Assembly (NCBI RefSeq): GCF_002994635.1
Contig: NZ_PVNL01000062.1
Coordinates: forward strand, 1-49,418
From: Enhygromyxa salina
Lineage (GTDB): Bacteria; Myxococcota_A; Polyangia; Nannocystales; Nannocystaceae
DNA: 49,418 nucleotides
Direction of reading: 5' to 3'
How positions within the stretch are numbered: the first letter of the stretch is position 1; every line of letters starts with the position of its first letter. A model generated the notes under the pieces. It worked only from the letters and a program-made list of their open reading frames with translations, searched no databases and was not told the origin of the DNA. Positions 8,218 through 16,546 of this stretch are shown here, piece by piece. The translations under genes and the position numbers were made by a program.

Positions 8218-10119
8218 TTAGCTACAGTCCACAGTGCCGACGGTGAGCGCGTCTCGATCGTCGCTGAACAACGATTCGACCAGTGTAGCGCGATGACTGA
8301 GCACGGCACGCTGGTTGATGTAGCCCTTGTCGGTGATCTCGTTGGCGTCGATCGACGGCGGGTCGGCGAGCAGGATCGCGCGCGCGAAGCGGGTGCTGCT
8401 GCTGGGGTGCTGGCGGTTGTGGGCCGCGAGCGCGCGGCTGACCGCGGCCCGCACGAGCTCGTGCGAGACCACCTGCTGGGCCGTCGCCGCGCGGTCGAGC
8501 CCGGCGAGCTCGCGGCACGCGGCGAGGTTGGGGAACAGCAACAGCCCGAGCTCGGCGCGGTCGTGGCCGGCGAGCACGCAGTCCTCGACGAGCGGCTCGC
8601 AGGCGGCGATCGCCTGCAGCCGGAGCTTGCCAGCGTGGACCCAGGTGCCGGAGCTGAGCTTGAAGTCCTCGGACACCCGGCCATCGAACTCCAGGCCGAG
8701 CTCGGGTCGGGTGGGGTCCGCGAGCTTGCCGGCGTCGCCGATCCGATAGAACCCAAACTCGTCGAAGGCCGCGTCGCTGAGCTGCGCGTCGCGCCAGTAG
8801 CCCGGGGTCACGTTGGGGCCGCGCACCCGCAGCTCTTGCTTGTCCCCGTTGTCGATCAGGGCGATCTCGGTGCCCGGCATCGGGTTGCCGATCACCCCCG
8901 CGCGCTCGATCGGCCAGTAGACCGCGGTCGAGCACGGCGCGGTCTCGGTCGAGCCCCACGCCGAGACCATCAGCAGCCGCTGGCCCCGGGCCGCGATCGC
9001 GAGCTGCTCGAGCCGCGTCCACAGCCGCTGCGGGAGCGCGGCGGCGGCATAGAACACCAGATCGAGGTTTGCAAAGAAGCGCTCGCGCAGCTCGGCGTCG
9101 GCCTCGAGCTCGGGGACCAGCAGCTCGAAGCCCCGCGGCACGTTGAAGTACAGCGTGGGCGAGCGCTCGCGCAGGTTGGCGAGGGTGGCCTCGAACGCGC
9201 CCGGACCCGGCTTGCCAGCGTCGATCCACAAGCTGCCGCCGTGCATCAAGATCAGGTTGAAGTTGAAGTTGGCGCCAAAGGTGTGGTTCCACGGCAGCCA
9301 GTCACAGATCACCGGGACCCGACCGCGGGCGGCGTCTTCGCCCAAAAACGGCCACACCCGCGCGAGCGCGGCCTGGTTCGAGCACAGCATCCGCTGGGTG
9401 TTGAGCACGCCCTTGGGCAGCCCGGTCGAGCCCGAGGTGAACAGCACCTTGGCGATCGTGTCGGGTCCGAGCTGGGCGAAGCGGCGGTCGACCTCGTCGC
9501 TCGGCGCGAGCGAAAGCAGCGACTCGTAACGCTCGACCGTGCGCGCCCGCGGTCCTGGATCCGCGGGCGAGCCTGGCGACGCGTCGCCACAGATCAGCGG
9601 CAGGGCGGCGAGCCCGGCGGCCTCGAGCGCGGGGATGAAGGGCTTGCGCTGCTCGACGAACACGACCCCGGGCGTGATCTGCTGACTGATCAATTCGAGC
9701 TTGGCGAAGTCGCGCGACACCAGCGAGTACGCGACCGAGACCGGCACGGCCGGAATCCCGACGTGCATGGCCGCGAGGGTCAGCAGCGCGTGGGCGATCG
9801 AGTTGCCCGACAGCAACAAGAGCGGTCGCTCGGGCCCCGCGCCAAGATCGATCAGCGCCTGCGCGAGGCTGCGGACCCGGGTCAGGGCCTGTGCCCACGT
9901 GACCGTCTGCCACGGGCTGTGGGGACCCGCGGTGCGCTCACCGAGGAACACCTGATCGGGCCGGGCAGCGGCGTTGGCCACGAGCAGATCACCGAGGCAG
10001 CGCGGGTAGCTCCCGAGCGGCAGCGCGTTGGCGAGGATCGTGGCCCCGTCGGCTCGGCGGCGGAGCTCGACCTGCGGCGACGCGAGCTTGGGCAGCGCCC
10101 ACTGTGGGAGATCATCCAT
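8218..10119 (-). CDS. fcs: Feruloyl-CoA synthetase-like AMP-forming acid-CoA ligase
   Basis: A 633-residue ANL-superfamily ligase. It has the AMP-binding P-loop LFTSGSTGLPKG near residues 220-232, the WGSTETAP motif of the adenylate site, YRIGDAGKL, and the C-terminal catalytic-Lys region NEITDKGYINQR (Lys598). The last is close to feruloyl-CoA synthases, which carry GEITDKGYINQRAVL. The reaction would be hydroxycinnamate or another aromatic acid + ATP + CoA to acyl-CoA + AMP + PPi in the cytoplasm. No enoyl-CoA hydratase/aldolase or vanillin dehydrogenase partner is adjacent, so the physiological acid is uncertain. GAAGG precedes the ATG. The gene follows a small lipoprotein gene by only 13 bp, suggesting co-transcription, and lies upstream of the TetR gene. 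Confidence 0.87.
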   Translation of the reverse strand: MDDLPQWALPKLASPQVELRRRADGATILANALPLGSYPRCLGDLLVANAAARPDQVFLGERTAGPHSPWQTVTWAQALTRVRSLAQALIDLGAGPERPLLLLSGNSIAHALLTLAAMHVGIPAVPVSVAYSLVSRDFAKLELISQQITPGVVFVEQRKPFIPALEAAGLAALPLICGDASPGSPADPGPRARTVERYESLLSLAPSDEVDRRFAQLGPDTIAKVLFTSGSTGLPKGVLNTQRMLCSNQAALARVWPFLGEDAARGRVPVICDWLPWNHTFGANFNFNLILMHGGSLWIDAGKPGPGAFEATLANLRERSPTLYFNVPRGFELLVPELEADAELRERFFANLDLVFYAAAALPQRLWTRLEQLAIAARGQRLLMVSAWGSTETAPCSTAVYWPIERAGVIGNPMPGTEIALIDNGDKQELRVRGPNVTPGYWRDAQLSDAAFDEFGFYRIGDAGKLADPTRPELGLEFDGRVSEDFKLSSGTWVHAGKLRLQAIAACEPLVEDCVLAGHDRAELGLLLFPNLAACRELAGLDRAATAQQVVSHELVRAAVSRALAAHNRQHPSSSTRFARAILLADPPSIDANEITDKGYINQRAVLSHRATLVESLFSDDRDALTVGTVDCS

Positions 10120-10132
10120 GACCAGCCTTCGC

Positions 10133-10639
10133 TCAGCGCCTGAGGTCCACGCCCGCGGTCAGCGAGTAGGTCACGCCGTCGGCCCACGTCGCGGTGGCCT
10201 CGACCTTCCACACGGCGCACGAGCCCGCGCCGCGCTCGAGCTTGCTCAGCGCGGTCGGGTCGACCCACACGATCCAGCTCTCGCGCGCGTCTTGATCGCT
10301 GAGGCCGTGCTTGCCGGGTCGCACGATGTCGCGCTCGGGCACGCTGACCTGCTTGCCCTTGCAGTCGGTGACCGTGGCGACCAGCTGCTCGAACGGGGCG
10401 GCCGCGGTGAACGCCATGCCGGCCTTGGGATCGAGCTTGACGGTGTTGATGTTGACGGTGCCGTCGCGGGTGCCGCTGGTCGACTTGACCATCTCGCTCG
10501 GCTTGCACGCTCCGCCGCCGCAGTGCCACGCGCCGCGGTACGAGAGCTCCTGGCCGCGCATGTTCTGCCGCAGCGCGGCGCAGCCGAGCAGCGAGCCCGC
10601 GAATACGGAGGTGGCGAGGCATAGGCTGAGCTGGCGCAT
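10133..10639 (-). CDS. Small lipoprotein, function unknown
   Basis: A 168-residue protein with a lipoprotein signal (MRQLSLCLATSVFAGSLLGC, Cys20). The mature part contains two Cys in WHCGGGACKPSE and two further on (TDCKGKQ, GSCAVWK), and is beta-rich. No known domain is recognised. It is divergent from the PDZ-like lipoprotein at 10685 across 45 bp, so the two probably share a control region, and its stop lies 13 bp before the ligase start. Confidence 0.72.
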   Translation of the reverse strand: MRQLSLCLATSVFAGSLLGCAALRQNMRGQELSYRGAWHCGGGACKPSEMVKSTSGTRDGTVNINTVKLDPKAGMAFTAAAPFEQLVATVTDCKGKQVSVPERDIVRPGKHGLSDQDARESWIVWVDPTALSKLERGAGSCAVWKVEATATWADGVTYSLTAGVDLRR

Positions 10640-10684
10640 GCGTGGATCCTAAGAGCTTCGCTCGGCGTCGGCTATGCTCCTGGC

Positions 10685-11431
10685 ATGCTTCGCGCCCATG
10701 TCCGAACTTCGGGGCTGTCGCTTGGTCTGCTGCTCGCCTGCGTCGTGGCCTGCGAGGGCCGATCGAGCGAGCAGACCCGCGAGGTCGTCGACGAGGCGGC
10801 GCGGACGGCGGAGCGAGGGGTCGAGCAGGCCAAGCGGGGTCTGGGCGAGGCTCGCCACGAAGCCCGCGAGGGGCTCGCCAACGCCCGCGAGGGGATCGCC
10901 GACGCCCGCGAGCGGTTCGAGGTCGACGAGAAGGTCGCGGGCGCGCGGCGCAGCTTGGCCGTGGGGCTGGACGAGGCCGCGCAGGGGTTCGCGGAGCTCG
11001 GCGAGGCGGGCAGGGCACGCGCCGATCAGCTCGGCGACAAGCTCGATCAGGTCGGTCGCGCCAGCCTCGAGATCGCGCCTGGGGCGATCGTCTGCACCGA
11101 GGAGCCACAGCGCGTGTGCAAGATCGATCCCGATCTCATCGACAAGCTCGCCGCCGAGCCCAAGCTGCTCGTCGGCGAGGTCTCGCTGTGGCCCAAGCGC
11201 GGCGCGACCGGGCAGGGCCTGCAGCTGGTCCGCGCGCGAACCGAGAGCCTCACCGGCATGTTGGGCCTGCGCGAGGGCGACATCCTGCTCTCGGTCAACG
11301 GCGCCGAGCTGAGCTCGCTCGACGCGATCCGTGCCCTCGACGAGGCGCTCTCGGGCAAGGACGAGGCCAACCTGGTGTACGAGCGAGACGGGCAGCGCGG
11401 GGAGCTCACGGTGATCCAGCAGCCTCGCTGA
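10685..11431 (+). CDS. Lipoprotein with coiled-coil stalk and C-terminal PDZ-like domain
   Basis: A 248-residue protein. The signal ends at the lipobox VVAC (Cys23). Residues about 30-125 are charged and helical with apolipoprotein-like repeats (AARTAERGVEQAKRGLGEARHEAREGLANAREGIADARERF), probably an extended amphipathic stalk. Residues about 155-245 resemble a type II secretion GspC-type PDZ domain (LVRARTESLTGMLGLREGDILLSVNGAELSSLDAIRALDEAL...DEANLVYERDGQRGELTV), which binds peptides or partner proteins. Known family context suggests an envelope-anchored adaptor; the partner is not visible. A perfect 12-bp palindrome CCCCGCGCGGGG begins 5 bases after the stop. Confidence 0.8.
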   Translation: MLRAHVRTSGLSLGLLLACVVACEGRSSEQTREVVDEAARTAERGVEQAKRGLGEARHEAREGLANAREGIADARERFEVDEKVAGARRSLAVGLDEAAQGFAELGEAGRARADQLGDKLDQVGRASLEIAPGAIVCTEEPQRVCKIDPDLIDKLAAEPKLLVGEVSLWPKRGATGQGLQLVRARTESLTGMLGLREGDILLSVNGAELSSLDAIRALDEALSGKDEANLVYERDGQRGELTVIQQPR

Positions 11432-11557
11432 GTGGCCCCGCGCGGGGGGGTGAACTGGCGGCCCGACCGCGCCCCGCAGCCTGCTCCAAGAACTGAGTTC
11501 CTACGGTTTCGGTCCGAGGGACAGTCGGCCGGATCCGCGACCCGCTAGCCTCGATTC

Positions 11558-12034
11558 GTGGCAGTCGCGTCGCATACTTGGCAATTGAACGAACAAGTTT
11601 GTCTGCCGAAGGGGCTGGCAGCCGTCCGTGGAGGCGTGTTCATCCTCTACCACCCGGTGACGCCGAGCCTCGACGTCGCGCTGCGCGAGGCCAAGGCCTA
11701 CCTCGAGATGCGCAGGCACTTCGAGTCGATGGTGGTGCTGATCTGGCTGGGCAAGATGTTCCCGCCGCCATCCGCCGAGGTTCGAGCCGGGTTCGCGGCC
11801 GCGTTCGCGGCCGGTCCCACCGTCACCGCGGTCGCGTGGATCGTCGACACCGAGCACAGCCTCGGCGCGTCGATCGTGCACAGCGTGTCCATGCAGATGT
11901 TCTCCAGCACCGCACAGGTCCGCCTGTTCCGCGACCCCTTCGACGCGGCCAGCTGGCTCAGCTCGATCGAGGGCACTGACGCCGAGCTGATCCTCGACGG
12001 CCTCGAGGCATTGGATCGCGCGCAACCGGCTTAG
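11558..12034 (+). CDS. Small STAS/SpoIIAA-like protein, hypothetical
   Basis: A 158-residue soluble protein with a GTG start. The alternating beta/alpha pattern (GGVFILYHPVTPSLDVALREAKAYLEM, MVVLIWLGKMFPPPSAEVRAGFAAAF, TAVAWIVDTEHSLGASIVHSV, VRLFRDPFDAASWL) resembles the STAS/SpoIIAA-like fold seen in many myxobacterial proteins of this size, which ends in a similar F-D-x-x-x-A-x-x-WL motif. Members are thought to act in signalling or membrane association; the ligand is unknown. An overlapping minus-strand frame was judged antisense. It converges on citrate synthase, with a hairpin between. Confidence 0.62.
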   Translation: MAVASHTWQLNEQVCLPKGLAAVRGGVFILYHPVTPSLDVALREAKAYLEMRRHFESMVVLIWLGKMFPPPSAEVRAGFAAAFAAGPTVTAVAWIVDTEHSLGASIVHSVSMQMFSSTAQVRLFRDPFDAASWLSSIEGTDAELILDGLEALDRAQPA

Positions 12035-12050
12035 CAATCGAACAAGCAAA

Positions 12051-12088
12051 CGCCCCGGCCTCCATCACGAACATGGAGAGCCGAGGCG
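12051..12088. terminator. Hairpin between convergent genes, possible bidirectional terminator
   Basis: Bases 12051-12065 pair with 12073-12088 (CGCCCCGGCCTCCAT against ATGGAGAGCCGAGGCG, one mismatch and one bulge) around a 7-base loop. It lies between the stops of the STAS-like gene (+) and citrate synthase (-). On the minus strand the stem is followed by TTTGCTTGTT, a weak T-rich tail, so it best suits termination of citrate synthase. Confidence 0.55.
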
Positions 12089-12106
12089 CTGAGTGGTGTG
12101 ACCCTT

Positions 12107-13390
12107 TTAGCGCTTGTCCATGGGGACGTAGGCCCGCTCGCCTGCGCCCGTGTAGATCTGCATGGGCCGCGCGATCTTCTGCTCGGGATCCATCAGCATC
12201 TCTTGCCACTGGGCCAGCCAGCCGGCGGCCCGGGGGATCGCAAACAGCACCGGAAAGAACTCGACCGGGAACCCGATCGACTGATAGATGAGCCCCGAGT
12301 AGAAGTCGACGTTGGGGTACAGCTTGCGCTCGACGAAGAACTCGTCGTTGAGGGCGATCTTCTCGAGCTCGAGGGCGATCTCCAGCAGCGGGTTCTTGCC
12401 GGTCACGGCGAACACCTCGTGGGCGAGCTTCTTGATGATCCGCGCCCGCGGGTCGTAGTTCTTGTAGACCCGGTGGCCAAAGCCCATCAGCCGGCGCTCG
12501 CGGTTCTTCACGCCCTCGATGAAGCCGGGGATGTTGCCGAGGTTGCCGATCTCCTCGAGCATCCGCAGCACGGCCTCGTTGGCGCCGCCATGCAGCGGCC
12601 CGTAGAGCGCGGCTGCAGCGGCGGCCAGCGAGCAGTAGGGGTCAGTCTCGGCCGAGCCGACCGCCCGCGCGGCGCTGGTCGAGCAGTTCTGCTCGTGGTC
12701 GGCGTGGAGGATGAACAGCACGTCGAGCGCCTTCTCGATCGCGGGATCCGGCTTGTACTGCGGCTCCGCCATGCGGAACAGCATGTTCATGAAGTTGCCG
12801 GCGTAGCTCAGGCCGTTGTCGGGGTAGATGTACGGCCGGCCCTGCATGTGGCGGAAGCACCACGCGGCGATCGTCGGCATCTTGGCGATGATCTTGATGA
12901 TGTGCTCGTCGCGGACCGCCGCGTTGCGGACGTTCTTGCTGTCCTCGTAGAAGGTGGACAGGGTGCCGAGCAGCGAGACCAGCTTGCCCATCGCGTGGGC
13001 GTCCCACTTGAAGCCCTCCATCGCCTGGATCATGTACTGGTGCACGTAGGTGTGGTGCGTGATCTTGTCGACCCACGTGTCGAGCTCGCTCTGGTTGGGG
13101 AGCTCGCCCTTCAGCAGCAGGTACGAGACCTCGAGAAAGCTCGACTGCTCGGCGAGCTGCTCGATCGGGTAGCCCCGGTAGCGAAGGATGCCCTTCTCGC
13201 CGTCGATGAAGGTGATCGCCGAGCGACACGACGCCGTGTTCTTGTACGCCGGGTCGTAGGACATCAACCCGAAGTCCTCGTCGTCTACTTTGATCTCACG
13301 CAGCGCGCTGGCGGGGATGGTCCCGTCGGAGATCGGAATCTCGTATTGCTTACCGGTTCGGTTGTCCTTGACTGTCAGCGTGTCGGCCAT
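12107..13390 (-). CDS. gltA: Citrate synthase
   Basis: A 427-residue type II (hexameric, Gram-negative type) citrate synthase. It catalyses oxaloacetate + acetyl-CoA to citrate + CoA at entry to the TCA cycle. Seen in the sequence: the N-terminal small domain (MADTLTVKDNRTGKQYEIPI), GILRYRGYPIEQLAE, the catalytic region LFILHADHEQNCSTSAAR, LYGPLHGGANEAV (active-site His), LMGFGHRVYKNYDPRA (active-site His), and FYSGLIYQSIGFPVEFFPVLFAI. The length matches the family. GGAG lies about 6 bases before the ATG. It stands alone on the minus strand with no other TCA gene nearby. Confidence 0.97.
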   Translation of the reverse strand: MADTLTVKDNRTGKQYEIPISDGTIPASALREIKVDDEDFGLMSYDPAYKNTASCRSAITFIDGEKGILRYRGYPIEQLAEQSSFLEVSYLLLKGELPNQSELDTWVDKITHHTYVHQYMIQAMEGFKWDAHAMGKLVSLLGTLSTFYEDSKNVRNAAVRDEHIIKIIAKMPTIAAWCFRHMQGRPYIYPDNGLSYAGNFMNMLFRMAEPQYKPDPAIEKALDVLFILHADHEQNCSTSAARAVGSAETDPYCSLAAAAAALYGPLHGGANEAVLRMLEEIGNLGNIPGFIEGVKNRERRLMGFGHRVYKNYDPRARIIKKLAHEVFAVTGKNPLLEIALELEKIALNDEFFVERKLYPNVDFYSGLIYQSIGFPVEFFPVLFAIPRAAGWLAQWQEMLMDPEQKIARPMQIYTGAGERAYVPMDKR

Positions 13391-13549
13391 TCTTGCTCCG
13401 TGATCACAGCCCCTGGGTGTGTTCGATGCGCGCGGACCGTCGGGGCGTCGGCCGGGGAGATGATGCGCAACAAGGGTTGGTTCCGTCGAGCAAAATCGCC
13501 GCGCGGGCTCGGTTGCTCACTGTCCACGGGCTGCGCCGTGGGCTCGAGG

Positions 13550-15298
13550 TCAGAGGGCGGGCGTGAAGACTTGCCAACGGTCGAGCGCGGCGCCTTCTGG
13601 GTTCACGCCGCCAACGACGAAAGTAACACCGTTCTCGAGAGAAACTAAATGGCCGCCGCTGGCCCGGGCAGGGGACGAGTTGGGCTCGGTGACGGTCAGG
13701 CCGTCGCGGGCGATGCGGAACCACCGACCCTCGCCTTGCGTATAGAGCGCGGACGCGTCGCTGAACATCAGTGGGTCAGGCAGCGCGACGGGGAGGAAAC
13801 TCTCGTGCACGTCGACCTGCGCCGACGCCCCTGGGATCACGTCGATCGTCAGCGCGTCGGCGGTGGGCACAGCGTCGATGCTGCCGCCGACGCACACGAC
13901 CGCGACGCCGGCCTGGGTCGGTGTCGGTGTCTGGATCGCGCAGCCGAGCCCCCGCCAGGCCATGCTCGGACCCACGCCAGCGCCGACACTCGACAGCACC
14001 GCGAGCGGAGCGTCGGCGTCGCCGCCGACTAGCAGCACGTCGGCGGTTGGATCGTCCTGCGTCGGGATCCACAGCGCGGTGGCCCCATCGCGCGGGCCGT
14101 CGAGCGCAAAGTCGGCGACCGGGGCGGCCGCGAGCACACCTTGCGCGTCTGCGATCAGATCGATCGCCACGCCGTCGGTCGAGCCGCCGCCGCCGAGCAG
14201 GTACACCCGGGTGTCGTCGGGATCGGTGAGCACGGCTGCGCCCGCGCGGCCGCCAACCTCGACGCCCGCGCCCGGACTCGCGAGGTCGAGCTCGGTCCAG
14301 GTGTCGGCGCCCGGGTCGTAGCGCCACGCGATCGGATCTGGCTGATCCCATCCGAGCCGCACGACGGTGCCGTTGGCGGCCGAGAACAGCCCGCTGCCCA
14401 ACCCGCTGCCTAAATTGTTCGGGTCGGTCGAGAAGCCGGCCGTGTCTGGCAGGCGGCTGCCGCTCTCGAGCAGCAGCGTGTAGTGGTTGAGCAAGAAGGT
14501 GTCGCCGTCGGCCTGGACCAACAGCATGCCGCGCCCGATCGCGCGGGCGCCGAGGATCAGGGGATCGGGCGCGTCGAGCTGCTCGGGCCAGCTCGACAGC
14601 AGCCCGGGGCGACCCAGAAACAGGGCGAGGCCGACGTCCGGGGCCGCGCTCGCAAACGGGGCCGTGGCGCCCCACGCGAGCAGCTCTTCACCGTCCGCGA
14701 GGTACAGCTCGAGCTGCTGCGCCTCGGTCGAGGGGGGGCCCTCGAGCTCGAGCGTGAAGTCGAGGCCGTCGACGTCGAAGCTGAACACGTCGCCGCTGGG
14801 GCGCATGACCACGCTGGCGTTGTCAGCCCGGTCATAGTCGCTGACGTCGGCCGGCAACATCACGGTGATCGGCAGCTCGCGGGGGCTCTCACACCCGCCG
14901 ACGCCGACCAGCGCGAGCAGCAGCAGCAGCCCGACCTGCGCGCTCGACCCTGGCGCCGGGACCCCATCGCCGTGGCAGTGGGCCTGGCCCTGGACCTGGT
15001 CCTCGAGCCCGAGCTTGGTCAGGACATCCGCGAGCGAGGTGAGCCCCGCGTGGGGGGAGATCCGCACGGTCTTGCGCTTGCCAGCTTGGCCGTGGACGAG
15101 CTCGATCTGGTCGCGCGGGACACCCAGCGTCTTGCCGATCAGCTTGATGATCGCCGCGTTGGCGCGTCCGTCGACGGGCGCGGCCTTGACGTGAAGCTTG
15201 AGCCGTCCGCCGTGGGGCTTGCCAACCGCGTCGCGCGACGACTTTGGGACCGCGTGGACATCGATCTCGATGGCGCCGTCTGGCCGAACGCGAAGCAC
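13550..15298 (-). CDS. In-frame fusion: DUF167 (YggU) domain followed by kelch-like lipoprotein
   Basis: One open frame of 582 codons holds two apparently different proteins. Residues 1-95 are a DUF167/YggU domain (EIDVHAVPKSSRDAVG, GRLKLHVKAAPVDGRANAAIIKLIGKTLGV, VRISPHAGLTSL), normally a free 70-110-residue cytosolic protein. Residues 121-136 then read like a lipoprotein signal ending in VGGC (Cys136), followed by a long beta-rich extracytoplasmic part with kelch/propeller-like blades (RLGWDQPDPIAWRYDPGADTWTELDL, RVYLLGGGGSTDG, VLLVGGDADAPLAV, GVTFVVGGVNPEGAALDRWQVF). No ATG, GTG or TTG exists in frame between the two parts after residue 95 that would start the lipoprotein; a CTG near residue 93 is the only near-cognate codon. 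The GTG start at 15298 follows the upstream gene by 9 bp. Either a true fusion or a frame or start irregularity. Confidence 0.68.
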   Translation of the reverse strand: MLRVRPDGAIEIDVHAVPKSSRDAVGKPHGGRLKLHVKAAPVDGRANAAIIKLIGKTLGVPRDQIELVHGQAGKRKTVRISPHAGLTSLADVLTKLGLEDQVQGQAHCHGDGVPAPGSSAQVGLLLLLALVGVGGCESPRELPITVMLPADVSDYDRADNASVVMRPSGDVFSFDVDGLDFTLELEGPPSTEAQQLELYLADGEELLAWGATAPFASAAPDVGLALFLGRPGLLSSWPEQLDAPDPLILGARAIGRGMLLVQADGDTFLLNHYTLLLESGSRLPDTAGFSTDPNNLGSGLGSGLFSAANGTVVRLGWDQPDPIAWRYDPGADTWTELDLASPGAGVEVGGRAGAAVLTDPDDTRVYLLGGGGSTDGVAIDLIADAQGVLAAAPVADFALDGPRDGATALWIPTQDDPTADVLLVGGDADAPLAVLSSVGAGVGPSMAWRGLGCAIQTPTPTQAGVAVVCVGGSIDAVPTADALTIDVIPGASAQVDVHESFLPVALPDPLMFSDASALYTQGEGRWFRIARDGLTVTEPNSSPARASGGHLVSLENGVTFVVGGVNPEGAALDRWQVFTPAL

Positions 15299-15307
15299 CG
15301 CGAGACC

Positions 15308-16498
15308 CTAGCCCTCGCGCGGCGGCTTGACCAGCGATGTGTCCGGCAACCCACAGCCGTGGCCCGAGGCACCGACCGGCCCCACGCCGACGTAGCGCCC
15401 GCCCCGGATCCACACGGCCTCGCGGTAGAGGTTGACGGTCGTGCACACGTGCTCGGGGATCAGCCACAGCAAGCGTCCGAGCTCGGGGCTCGCCGCGCCT
15501 GGCTGCACGCGACAAGGAAGGTGCTCCTCGCTCGCGCGCTGGGGCTCGAGCTCGCCGTGATCCACGATCGCGCAGCTGGGCGGGCTGACGTCGGGTGCGA
15601 TCGCCTTGCTCCCGGCGTCGAGGGTCACGCGATCGGGGCCGGCGCTGATCACCCGCGTGGCGACGAACGCCGCCTGGCGCAGGCCAATGTCGCGCTCGGC
15701 CGCGTGCGAGCGGCGATCCGACAGCACGATCGTCCCGGGCGACACGCTGTGACGCCACGCGCCCGCTCGCAGGCCCGGGTGGTCGAGCGCGTGCGCGTAG
15801 CTGTGGGTGCCAGAAGTCACCAGCTCGAGGGTGCTGGGAGCTGGCGCCGCGGGCCCCGAGCACAGCGCGGTAGCGAGCTCGACGAGCGCGTCGTAGCCGA
15901 GCTGCGCCTGCTCGCGCTGGGCCCAGGTCAGGTGTCCGTCGTAGCCGTGCAGGCCCGCGAGCACCAGCGGCTCGGGGACTGAGGGGCGCTCGCGCCATTC
16001 CGCCGGGATCGAGCCGGTTCGGTGCATGCCCAGATCGACGTCGAGCATGACGGGCAGCGGCGAGGTGTGACCGAGCGCGCGCGACCACGCCGCGATCGCG
16101 TCGAGGTGCGCGGGCGAGTCGGCCAGGACGAGGACCCGCGCGTGGGCGTGCGCGCGAGCCAGCGCCAGCACGGCGGTCAGCGAGGCGCGCTGGGCCGGGT
16201 AGCAGAACAACACGTCGACCGCCCGCGAGCCGGCCGTGCGCAGGAGCAGCCCGAGCTCGTCGCAGGTCGCCACCTTGAAATGGCGCAGCCCGGCGTCGAG
16301 CATCAGGTCGATGATCACCGCCTGCTTGCTGGTCTTGAGGTGCGGTCGCCAGCGATCCTCGCCACCGACACGCGCGATCGTGGCCGCGATGTTGGCCTGG
16401 ACCGCGTCGAGATCGATCACCAGCGCGGGCGTGAGCAGCTGATCCAGGCACGGCGCGAGCGCCCCGTCCAACACCTCGCTGAGCCTCTGGCCGGTCAT
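15308..16498 (-). CDS. D-threonine aldolase / D-serine dehydratase-like PLP enzyme
   Basis: A 396-residue protein of the alanine-racemase-fold III family (DSD1/D-threonine aldolase). The PLP-lysine region is RPHLKTSKQ (Lys55), near the start of the barrel (TPALVIDLDAVQANIA). The C-terminal domain carries the metal-binding pair His380/Cys382 in GHGCGLPD, diagnostic of zinc- or manganese-dependent members. Family members cleave D-threonine to glycine and acetaldehyde or dehydrate D-serine to pyruvate; these cannot be separated here. ATG at 16498 gives the normal family length. It is divergent from the aminotransferase gene across 48 bp, and glycine/glyoxylate/serine chemistry links the two. The DUF167-fusion gene follows 9 bp downstream. 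Confidence 0.85.
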   Translation of the reverse strand: MTGQRLSEVLDGALAPCLDQLLTPALVIDLDAVQANIAATIARVGGEDRWRPHLKTSKQAVIIDLMLDAGLRHFKVATCDELGLLLRTAGSRAVDVLFCYPAQRASLTAVLALARAHAHARVLVLADSPAHLDAIAAWSRALGHTSPLPVMLDVDLGMHRTGSIPAEWRERPSVPEPLVLAGLHGYDGHLTWAQREQAQLGYDALVELATALCSGPAAPAPSTLELVTSGTHSYAHALDHPGLRAGAWRHSVSPGTIVLSDRRSHAAERDIGLRQAAFVATRVISAGPDRVTLDAGSKAIAPDVSPPSCAIVDHGELEPQRASEEHLPCRVQPGAASPELGRLLWLIPEHVCTTVNLYREAVWIRGGRYVGVGPVGASGHGCGLPDTSLVKPPREG

Positions 16499-16546
16499 CG
16501 GCGCCACTTTAGCTGGTCCGCTCGCCGTCGGGTAAAACCCCATCGC

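Noticed and set aside
8083..10143. 686-codon plus-strand open frame opposite the acyl-CoA ligase
   Set aside because: It is the antisense of a clear ANL-family gene and has only low-complexity Arg/Val/Gly-rich sequence with no domain; high GC removes stops on the opposite strand.
11436..11447. Perfect palindrome CCCCGCGCGGGG after the PDZ-like lipoprotein
   Set aside because: Only 12 bp, no loop and no T-run; such GC palindromes are expected by chance in this composition.
11501..12049. 182-codon minus-strand open frame overlapping the STAS-like gene
   Set aside because: Sequence lacks any regular pattern, while the plus-strand frame shows an ordered alpha/beta fold and conserved C-terminal motif.
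12098..13648. 516-codon plus-strand open frame opposite citrate synthase
   Set aside because: Opposite strand of an unmistakable citrate synthase; sequence is typical shadow composition.
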